Assembly: GCA_016743235.1 (NCBI GenBank)
Contig: VRZD01000023.1
Location: 1 to 64,000, forward strand
Direction of reading: 5' to 3'
From: Pantanalinema sp. GBBB05
GTDB lineage: Bacteria; Cyanobacteriota; Cyanobacteriia; Leptolyngbyales; Leptolyngbyaceae
DNA length: 64,000 nucleotides
The position numbers and the translations under genes were made by a program. This document shows positions 54,506-61,681 of this stretch, piece after piece (positions within the stretch are counted from its first letter, which is position 1; each line of letters opens with the position of its first letter). The notes beneath the pieces are model-generated. The model worked only from the letters and a program-made list of their open reading frames with translations. It was not told the origin of the DNA and searched no databases.

Positions 54506-55891
54506 TTAATCCGTTATTCCGCCTGACAAATGATCTAGGTAACGACAAACGGATTGCGCAAATCGATGGCTGGAACCATACCGTTTGGGGGTGGCGGCAT
54601 TTACCTGGTCTGCCTGAATTAAGGCATCCACCTGTTCACTCAAGGCGCGATCGATCTGGTCATCCAAATGATGCAATTGATCCAGATCTAGATATGATTT
54701 AGCTTGATCTAAAACATATTGGTTTAAACAGAACAACAATCTATGGCGCACATCAGCCCGAAACTCCTTCAGCTTCAGTAAACGAGTCACTTCAAACTGA
54801 GCTTTTAAGCCAATTTCAACGGCAATTTTAGTCATGGATAATCCCTGACAATAAAACAGCTGTAACCCTTTCAGAAAGGATTGATTTTTAGGAGATTTGA
54901 GCTTTTGCTGACGATCGCAAATGACTTGCTCCAGAGCATTATCTAAGCAGCGATGAAACTGCTGGCGGTACTCCTGCAAAAACTGCCATTGTTGAGGATC
55001 CGACGAGTCATCTGATGGATTCGGTAACTGTTCCAGTAATGTTGACTGGTCTGGTTGGTCGAGGGACTGCGTTGGTGGTTGCCCACCTCTAGTCGCAATG
55101 CGATGTTGCCGTAACCGATCGGCGAGCCTGTGCAAATGCTCCAAAACGGCTGATGGCGCTAGAGTTTGCGGACTGTTTTGCCGGATCAGATCCGCGATCG
55201 CCTGTAACTGTTCCATCCTTGGATCAGGACATTGCCCCTTCTGTCCCTGCATCAAGCGATCGCGCCGATAAATCGCGTGATAGCTCTCCAGTAGCACACT
55301 ACTTTGTTGCACTTCGATCTCGGTCAAATGATGGAATTGCGTTAACACGCGTCGCAGTTTCTTCTGGGTTGTGTCATTCAGAATTGCCCAATCACTCAGC
55401 ATACACAGTCCCCGTTCCAGCAAAAACTGGTTCAGTTCTGGATGTTGCCGCACCAATCGCACTGTCCAGGTTGTCAAGCTAGCCCGATCGGGATTGAATT
55501 TTTGCAAAATTTGCCTGCCCAGGGGTTGATACCCTCCCGTCTGGTTCTGGCTCCTGCCCTGACCATCATCATCCAACACGTAGGGAAACAAATCGTTGCG
55601 GGTGAACCCGTAATACTCACCGAACTGGTTTTCTAGCTGGATGCAAACCTGTTCAATCTGATGGGAGATGAAGCAACGCAGGCAGAGTTCGGCAGCGGCT
55701 TGCTCAAAGGGCTGCCGACTGTGCTGGAGCATTTGCCACAGGTGCAGCTGAATTCTGCGATCGGGAATGTCATCCTCCAGATCAGGAAATTGCGTCTGAC
55801 AGAACTGACGAGCCGCTGCGATCGCGTCGGTACGGCTGCGTCCATTGCTACCCAGTTTCACTAATGTCCAGTATTGGGATGCCTGACCCAC
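54506..55891 (-). CDS. sigma-like regulator
   Basis: The 461-residue protein starts MGQASQYWTLVKLGSNGRS. Most of it is helical and not recognised. Residues about 350-410 (FLKGLQLFYCQGLSMTKIAV, LKAQFEVTRLLKLKEFR) look like sigma70 region 4, an HTH, and the gene family is often annotated as sigma factor-like. No promoter-binding region 2 is evident, so it may be an unusual sigma or a regulator derived from one. It heads the operon that continues with DUF1822, CHAT-CHASE2 and DUF928, 61 bp upstream of DUF1822. Confidence 0.65.
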   Translation of the reverse strand: MGQASQYWTLVKLGSNGRSRTDAIAAARQFCQTQFPDLEDDIPDRRIQLHLWQMLQHSRQPFEQAAAELCLRCFISHQIEQVCIQLENQFGEYYGFTRNDLFPYVLDDDGQGRSQNQTGGYQPLGRQILQKFNPDRASLTTWTVRLVRQHPELNQFLLERGLCMLSDWAILNDTTQKKLRRVLTQFHHLTEIEVQQSSVLLESYHAIYRRDRLMQGQKGQCPDPRMEQLQAIADLIRQNSPQTLAPSAVLEHLHRLADRLRQHRIATRGGQPPTQSLDQPDQSTLLEQLPNPSDDSSDPQQWQFLQEYRQQFHRCLDNALEQVICDRQQKLKSPKNQSFLKGLQLFYCQGLSMTKIAVEIGLKAQFEVTRLLKLKEFRADVRHRLLFCLNQYVLDQAKSYLDLDQLHHLDDQIDRALSEQVDALIQADQVNAATPKRYGSSHRFAQSVCRYLDHLSGGITD

Positions 55892-56063
55892 TTGCCGCTC
55901 TACTCCTTTGCAAATCGAACCCTGAGCTTGAAACCGGAAAACCTGCTCTACTCAGGCTGGATTGTACCAAGCCGTTGGCTGTAATTGCACTGCGTTATCT
56001 CTACTTCCCTCTAGGCAGCGGCAACTTATGCAAGCTCATCTGATACCACCAGCAGGGTCGGGG

Positions 56064-56100
56064 CAACGGTAAAACGGGGGTGGGTAGCCAGTTACCGTTG
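56064..56100. repeat. REP-like hairpin next to the transposase remnant
   Basis: The arms CAACGGTAA and TTACCGTTG are perfect over 9 bp around 19 bases. The hairpin overlaps the end of the transposase fragment, as expected of elements that REP-associated transposases recognise. Confidence 0.5.
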
Positions 56101-56310
56101 TGAGGGATTACTGGGATGCAACTGGTCTTGTTGCCACACGAGGGGGTTGTCGTAAATATATTGACGAATCCGACCCAATGATACTTCGCTGCGCATAATG
56201 TGCTCATAATCATTGCGCTGCCAGATTGAGTGTCCTGGCGATCGCTGCATCCGGTTCAACGAACGGGTTGTTACCGATTTAAAATTAAGCACTGCCGTTG
56301 ACAGATACAA
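56092..56310 (-). pseudogene. truncated REP-associated tyrosine transposase
   Basis: The 72-codon frame matches only the C-terminal third of RAYT/Y1-type transposases: NFKSVTTRSLNRM, SIWQRNDYEHIMRSE, RIRQYIYDNPLVWQQDQLHP. The N-terminal HUH nuclease core is missing. It is therefore a dead remnant. It sits between the sigma-like gene and the NACHT gene, a spot where the neighbourhood may have been joined by insertion or deletion. Confidence 0.75.
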
Positions 56311-56376
56311 ATTGCGATCGCCCCTACTTCTGATAATTCCGGCGATCGACTATCCTGTTATAAAATCAATTCCAAA

Positions 56377-58524
56377 TCATGAATTCCCGTAAGTCTCTGG
56401 GTAGCGACGTTGCAGTTCTTCCCAGGGCAACAGCAGACTATCTTCAATTTCAGCCCGAACCTCTTGGCTCGCTGCACCCTCAATCTGCATTAGTTTAACG
56501 AGGAAGTGGTTGGCATCATAGTAGCGTTGCAGTTGTTGTTGCTGTTGCTCATTAAACTGCCAATCATGACCAATATTTTGATTCTGAGTCATTACCTGAC
56601 GTAATTGCGCAGTCCACTGATTTCCATTAATCTGCCACCACTGCCAGAAAATCTCTCGGTCTTCCCAAGAATTATCTGGTAAATGATCTTTTAACTGTTT
56701 TAATTTATGTTGAAATTTGGAGTCGAGGTCAAGGGTGTGGAGGTAATCAAGGAGGTAATCGAAGGTAAGGTTGAGAGCATGGGCAAGTCCGAGGTCGAGG
56801 TTGAGAGTGTGGGCAAAATAGAAAGCTCGAAGAGCGGCGGGTTTATCGTTATTCTGGATGTGCATAGAGCTTACCTTCTGCAAGACCCAGGTTAAAAATT
56901 GACTGAACGCTGGTTCGCCTGAGATTGACTGATCGATAGATTGTTTAATGCGGCGTAGTAAGAGATCAGCAGGCTGTTGCGATCTCACCAATTGCTCGAC
57001 AACTCGATGCCATTGTGAACTCACAATCTTTTCCGCTAGTTGTTCTGAAGGCAGTTGAGTCAGCCATTGAACGGTGAAATGTTCTTGAAACGTAATATGG
57101 GAAAATGACCATAACTCATCTGCCCGTTCAATTAGCAGCCCATGCTGAGCCTCCATTGCTTTCAGGACTGCAACTCCTTCTTTGGGATTAGCGAGGTGGA
57201 GAAATTCAGCAATCTGCGTCGCAATGTCGTTCTGTTGAAATAAAACAAAGTTTTCTGGATGCTCAAATTTGTGAGCAGCAATTTTGCTCAGCAAAGTTTC
57301 TTTTTGATCCACACTCAATTGACGATAGGTTTCACTGCCTATCTCCCAGGCTTCTATCGCCTTAGCATCATTCCATTTCTTCAGCAGTAGCCGAATTCCT
57401 CTTTTGTATAGCTCAGTCACCTGAAAGGGCATTTCTCCCTCGTCGTGAAAGACTAAACACATCAGGCTCAGCAGCACCGGAGTCACCATCAGCTCCTTTA
57501 GTGCCGGATTCCTACTTACAGCACTATCAAATTTTTTCCATTGCTGTAACAACACTTGTGCATCTGATTGTCCACTCGCCTGAAACCAGTTCTGGACAAA
57601 CTGCTGACCCTGTTCCTGGCTGAAATCTGACACTTCTACTGATGTAAACCCAACTGGAAGCGGTTCAATAACCTGAGTGCGGCAGGTTAAAATCCATCGA
57701 CTGTCGGCATACTTTCCTGTAATCTCTTGGATCTGCTCCTGCACTTTGCGCCGCAGTTCATTCGTTGGCACTTCGTCCAATCCGTCCATCAGCACCAGAA
57801 GGTTACCTTGCTTCAGCAACATTTCAGTCTGCTCCAAGGTTTCCAGTCCTAATTCCTGGCGGATCGTATCCAGTAATTTCCGTTGCCCATTCGGAATCCG
57901 GCGAAGTTCGATGAAGACTGCAATCAAGTCTGATTGGAACCGACCCATACACCAATTTACTGCCAGAAGCTTGAGAAAGGTCGTCTTTCCTGCACCGGGT
58001 TTACCCAGAATCAGGAGTTTTGGATTGGTATTAGCGACTTCAAGTCCGGGGCTGCGTCGGATACGATCGCCCAACCCCAAGCGATCGTTCCGCAAATCAA
58101 AGGTTTGCAACAGCTTATCCTGAGACACCTGAAACGTGCGGGGCGATCGATTCAGTACCCAGACATCGACATAAAGCTGATCCACCCTAATCTCCTCCCC
58201 ACTCAGCAAGCGCATTCGACTATGTAGACTAAGGATTTTCTGACGGCAGTGCTCTCGAACTTGCTGGAGTGGATCAGTCTCATTTTCAGGTTGTGGAGTG
58301 AGCGTCTGAATCGTAGAAACCTCTTGCCAATTCAACTTCAAAGCCAAGCAGAGCTTACGAAACTGTGCCTCACGCACAGGCTCTCGCTTAAAAAAAGCGG
58401 TGATTGTGGTGCGAGACATCGCAGTGTCCACTGCCAACTTCGACTTGTTGCCCTCGAAGTACAGATTTAAAGCATCGTTCGCTTTTGTCCAATTTGTTAG
58501 AGCCAACTTGCGTGATCGGTTCAT
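56377..58524 (-). CDS. HTH-NACHT ATPase
   Basis: The 715-residue protein has an N-terminal Xre-like helical/HTH region (SKLAVDTAMSRTTITAFFKR, about 25-66), a NACHT P-loop with Walker A GKPGAGKT (174-181) and Walker B LLVLMDGLDE (242-251), sensor motif WILTCRTQ, and the winged-helix part ending SFSHITFQEHF. A helical C-terminal region follows, with a leucine/aspartate-patterned stretch (LNLDLGLAHALNLTFDYLL). Bacterial NACHT proteins include phage-defence NLR-like proteins. It diverges from a small membrane protein. It does not overlap the CHAT genes; the intervening RAYT remnant separates them. Confidence 0.85.
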   Translation of the reverse strand: MNRSRKLALTNWTKANDALNLYFEGNKSKLAVDTAMSRTTITAFFKREPVREAQFRKLCLALKLNWQEVSTIQTLTPQPENETDPLQQVREHCRQKILSLHSRMRLLSGEEIRVDQLYVDVWVLNRSPRTFQVSQDKLLQTFDLRNDRLGLGDRIRRSPGLEVANTNPKLLILGKPGAGKTTFLKLLAVNWCMGRFQSDLIAVFIELRRIPNGQRKLLDTIRQELGLETLEQTEMLLKQGNLLVLMDGLDEVPTNELRRKVQEQIQEITGKYADSRWILTCRTQVIEPLPVGFTSVEVSDFSQEQGQQFVQNWFQASGQSDAQVLLQQWKKFDSAVSRNPALKELMVTPVLLSLMCLVFHDEGEMPFQVTELYKRGIRLLLKKWNDAKAIEAWEIGSETYRQLSVDQKETLLSKIAAHKFEHPENFVLFQQNDIATQIAEFLHLANPKEGVAVLKAMEAQHGLLIERADELWSFSHITFQEHFTVQWLTQLPSEQLAEKIVSSQWHRVVEQLVRSQQPADLLLRRIKQSIDQSISGEPAFSQFLTWVLQKVSSMHIQNNDKPAALRAFYFAHTLNLDLGLAHALNLTFDYLLDYLHTLDLDSKFQHKLKQLKDHLPDNSWEDREIFWQWWQINGNQWTAQLRQVMTQNQNIGHDWQFNEQQQQQLQRYYDANHFLVKLMQIEGAASQEVRAEIEDSLLLPWEELQRRYPETYGNS

Positions 58525-58602
58525 TAAAAAGTCTGATCGGGCAATTTGCTGATAATAGCCATTTTACCAGGGAAAAGCTAGATGAACAAAAACGAACATT
58601 CT

Positions 58603-58641
58603 TTGGACATATGTGGACAACTCTTGGACGATCGTGTACAA
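58603..58641. promoter_or_regulatory. two operator-like 18-bp repeats, 21 bp apart
   Basis: TTGGACATATGTGGACAA (58603-58620) and TTGGACGATCGTGTACAA (58624-58641) match at 13 of 18 positions, and each is an imperfect dyad (TTG...CAA). Their starts are 21 bp apart, two helical turns. They lie 79 bp before the NACHT start and 145 bp before the divergent small gene. The HTH of the NACHT protein is a candidate binder. Confidence 0.5.
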
Positions 58642-58785
58642 AGGATTTGTGCCTTCAAAGCTGATGGCAGTTCTTTGATCAGTGGGATGCATCCTGTAGG
58701 GTTTAAGCGTTCTAAACCTTTACAAGATAGGTGTTGCGTACTGATGTGTTCAATTCCTCAAAACCGCTATAAGAGGCGGCTTCCT

Positions 58786-58992
58786 ATGAAAACAAAAAAA
58801 ACACTACTTACCCTTACTACGGTCATCACCACTAGCGCCGCAGGCATCAGCCTTTACCTCGGCAACCTGTCCAACCCCACAGATATCCAAAAACAACTGA
58901 GTAGCACGATGAATGCGATCGCGATCGCTGGGACAGCAGCGATTTTTGGACTGCTCAATGATGGGGATGAGGACAACAGTACGAATCCTTGA
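58786..58992 (+). CDS. small two-helix membrane protein divergent from NACHT gene
   Basis: The 68-residue product starts at the ATG at 58786 behind AGAGG (58772-58776). It has a basic start, a hydrophobic stretch (TLLTLTTVITTSAAGISLYL) and a second one (STMNAIAIAGTAAIFGLL), and ends in an acidic tail (NDGDEDNSTNP). A longer frame begins at 58582 but lacks a ribosome site. The composition fits a small membrane protein or a holin-like peptide. Not recognised. It is transcribed away from the NACHT gene across a common control region. Confidence 0.5.
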   Translation: MKTKKTLLTLTTVITTSAAGISLYLGNLSNPTDIQKQLSSTMNAIAIAGTAAIFGLLNDGDEDNSTNP

Positions 58993-59463
58993 GTGACTGA
59001 CCGCTCAAGTTTACCAACGAGGGTTGGCAATTGCCCTCCAACCCTCACTATTCCCCTGCTGAACTCGCAACTTCGAGCTTTTTACTCAAAACTTTGACCT
59101 CTGTTTGCGGAGTGTTGCTTACAATACCCAAAACTTCAGCTTGTTTGCTCCAAGTATGCAGATTAGAACTCGGAACGTTGAGCCAATTCCTCCAATCTGC
59201 AAGTTCTGAGCTGCAAAAGCGACCCTCAACAGTCAAATGGTTAAGCCTCTTGCCGAACTGTTGCCACTTCTACCTCTGCTTACCCTGATTCATAGCCGAA
59301 CTGCTGAGTGAGACATCATTGCTGTTACGGTTCCATCAGCCAAGGGAATTAACCATTGCCGCTGTGTTTCTCAGCCTAAGCGTTCGGTGGCAAAGATAAG
59401 GATAGCATCGGGATGTACAGATGCTGTAAGGGTTACCATCACTCCTCTGGTTGTCTTGGGACG
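58993..59463. repeat. 471-bp gap with a second array of the 21-bp-phased repeat
   Basis: Units like those at 49.7 kb occur here: AACTTCGAGC-type boxes at 59069, 59132 and 59174, each followed 16 bp later by CTCnAA cores (59085, 59148, 59190). The spacings are 63 and 42 bp. A further degenerate frame at 59290-59439, read leftwards just downstream of the R3H gene, has a ribosome site (AGAGGAG) and an ATG but is broken by a TGA after 22 codons; it may be a decayed small gene. Confidence 0.6.
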
Positions 59464-61140
59464 TTAAGCCGGATAAATTCGCAACCGACGATTTGGCTCA
59501 GTCCCAAAACTGCTCGATTTCAGGTGATAGTGCTCGACAAACTCATGTTGCAGTTTCCGCATATAAGCCGATCGCGGTAGCAACTCAACGGGTTGCCCTT
59601 TTGGCAGCACAATCTGCTCAACCGCCAATCGGGCTTCTTCTAATGCCTCCCATTCCTCTGCTTCATCGTCCCTGTCAGCCAAGCTACTCCATTCAGCCTC
59701 GGCTTTCGGTTTGCCCAGTGCATCCTGTAAGGTAGCAGCGATCTGAGCAATGGTGTTGGCTTTCACCGCATAGATGGGGACGCCATAGCCCTCTGCCATC
59801 CGCCGTAAATTCGTGTGTTTGCGTAAGTTGGCTCTCAGAGTGAGAATCGCATCAGCCCGTTCCACACCGCCCACAACTCGAATGGGTAGCCCTAATTGCT
59901 CAATTACCTGTTCCACCAGGTTGCGACTCATCTGGTAAGGATAGAGAGTAAAAATCGCAGTGGATTGCTCCTGGACTGGTGGAACTGCTTGAGTTTCGTA
60001 GTCAAAGGCGCGATCGCCTTCACCGATAACCGCAGGTCTGCTCGCCTGGCTTGCTCGCGAATCATCCAGTACCCGTTGGGGAAAAGACAGCACTTGACTG
60101 GCACCAGTACGCTGAGATGAACGCTTCTCTAAAGGCGTATAAGGTATGGGGTGAGTAATTATCACCTGTCCCTGATCGTTTACCGTTCTGACTTGAAGAG
60201 CAGGTTGTCGTTGCCGCAGCAGGTGATCCACTGTATCGGCAACATTTTCATGCACTATCCACCGTTGCCGCTCTTGCATTTCCACCGCGATCGCGAAGGT
60301 GGGAGGGGCTTTGCGTTCCAAAATACTCTTCTGAGAGCCACGGCGGCGAGCTTCCTCATCTCCTAACGTCACCGACTGAATCCCACCAACCAAATCGGAT
60401 AAGGTAGGATTTTTGAGCAGGTTCTCCAATTGATTACCGTGAGCCGTGCCGACAAGTTGCACACCCCGTTCTGCGATCGTTCTAGCGGCTAGAGCTTCGA
60501 GTTCTGTGCCAATTTCATCAATCACGACCACTTCTGGCATATGGTTTTCCACCGCCTCAATCATCACCTGATGTTGCCACTCAGGATGAGCCACTTGCAT
60601 GCGTCTTGCCCGCCCGATCGCCGGATGAGGAATATCTCCATCACCCGCAATTTCATTAGAAGAGTCAATAATCACGACTCGTTTGTGTAACTCATCCGCC
60701 AACACTCTGGCAATTTCTCGTAGAGCCGTGGTTTTACCCACCCCTGGACGACCAAGCATCAAAATTGATTGTCCCGTTTCTACCAGATCACGAATCATTG
60801 AGATCGTGCCAAAGATGGCGCGACCTACCCGCAAGGTTAGCCCAATAATATCGCCGTTACGGTTGCGAATTGCACTAATCCGGTGCAGCGTTTGTTCAAT
60901 CCCTGCCCGGTTATCTGCACTAAAGTTACCCACCGCTTGAATCACGGCTTGCAGGTCTGCCCCAGTGACAGGGTGTTCAGACAGATATTCTGCACTATCA
61001 GGAAAGCGGGCTTCGGGTCGTCGTCCCAAATCCAACACCACTTCCACCAGGCGATCGCAGTGCGGATGGGCAAGCAGCTGCCGTTGAGTCTCTTGGGGCA
61101 AAATCTCTAGCAGTCTTTGTAGTTCACTCGTTATTGTCAT
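59464..61140 (-). CDS. R3H domain AAA ATPase (Ycf45-like)
   Basis: The 558-residue protein starts at the ATG at 61140 (MTITSELQRLLEILPQETQ), which fits the family better than one 11 codons upstream. It has a P-loop (SILMLGRPGVGKTTALREIA), Walker B (MPEVVVIDEIGTELEALAART) and, at the C-terminus, an R3H single-stranded nucleic-acid binding domain (RKLQHEFVEHYHLKSSSFG, EPNRRLRIYPA). It is the cyanobacterial homologue of chloroplast ycf45. The exact cellular role is unknown. It stands alone. Confidence 0.88.
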   Translation of the reverse strand: MTITSELQRLLEILPQETQRQLLAHPHCDRLVEVVLDLGRRPEARFPDSAEYLSEHPVTGADLQAVIQAVGNFSADNRAGIEQTLHRISAIRNRNGDIIGLTLRVGRAIFGTISMIRDLVETGQSILMLGRPGVGKTTALREIARVLADELHKRVVIIDSSNEIAGDGDIPHPAIGRARRMQVAHPEWQHQVMIEAVENHMPEVVVIDEIGTELEALAARTIAERGVQLVGTAHGNQLENLLKNPTLSDLVGGIQSVTLGDEEARRRGSQKSILERKAPPTFAIAVEMQERQRWIVHENVADTVDHLLRQRQPALQVRTVNDQGQVIITHPIPYTPLEKRSSQRTGASQVLSFPQRVLDDSRASQASRPAVIGEGDRAFDYETQAVPPVQEQSTAIFTLYPYQMSRNLVEQVIEQLGLPIRVVGGVERADAILTLRANLRKHTNLRRMAEGYGVPIYAVKANTIAQIAATLQDALGKPKAEAEWSSLADRDDEAEEWEALEEARLAVEQIVLPKGQPVELLPRSAYMRKLQHEFVEHYHLKSSSFGTEPNRRLRIYPA

Positions 61141-61260
61141 TTGGCAGGCAGCGTTAACCTCGCTGGATCTCATACTTTATTGTGACGATTTTAGGTAACC
61201 AGGATGGGTAGACATCCCCCTTAACTCGGTAAGGATAACCAACCCTCTAGGCAGAAAGAA

Positions 61261-61401
61261 ATGATGTCAACTGATAGTAATCATCTCTTACAAGGCAATT
61301 ATTTAGTGATGGTGGAAGGAAATACTGATGACGTTCAGAGTGCTGAACCAGTATTGAGCCATCGAGGGATTAGAGATTGGGACGTTTACGCAATTGCATA
61401 G
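61261..61401 (+). CDS. 46-codon fragment of a stress-protein-like C-terminus
   Basis: The frame starts ATG at 61261 and encodes a peptide with LLQGNYLVMVEGNTDD and VLSHRGIRDWDVYAIA. This resembles the C-terminal half-domain of the cyanobacterial 17M-like stress proteins (compare YYLVVAKDIPSDRL in the protein at 22.3-22.8 kb). No N-terminal domain or membrane part is present. It is either a small gene of its own or what is left of a larger one. The rest of the 508-bp gap 61174-61681 shows nothing else. Confidence 0.4.
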   Translation: MMSTDSNHLLQGNYLVMVEGNTDDVQSAEPVLSHRGIRDWDVYAIA

Positions 61402-61681
61402 GAATAGCTCATCCGCATCTGTAAGGAATTATCATTTCTCAGCTGACTAATATCCATGACCAATCACGATCGCACGGTAACTACTAGCAGATGGACTAGG
61501 AGCTTGTATCCGCATTAACAGCCTAATTTCACATCTATCCCCTTATCCAGGCAGAGAGGTCACAGGTGGAAACTATATAGCATTAAATAAATTAATAATT
61601 TTTATCATCAATGTCGCCTCGTTGAAGTAGCGTTGATGATTCAGTGTTTCATGGATTTCAATCGTTAGCGAAGCACTTATT

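Noticed and set aside
58582..58785. The 68-codon N-terminal extension of the small membrane protein
   Set aside because: It has no ribosome site, covers the operator-like repeats, and the internal ATG at 58786 has AGAGG upstream.
34799..59000. A bacterial gasdermin partner for the caspase/CHAT genes
   Set aside because: No neighbouring protein of about 250-280 residues with a gasdermin-like pattern; the small proteins nearby are too short or exported.
59048..59236. Leftward 62-codon frame
   Set aside because: Same reason as the frame at 49.6 kb: it is a by-product of the second repeat array.
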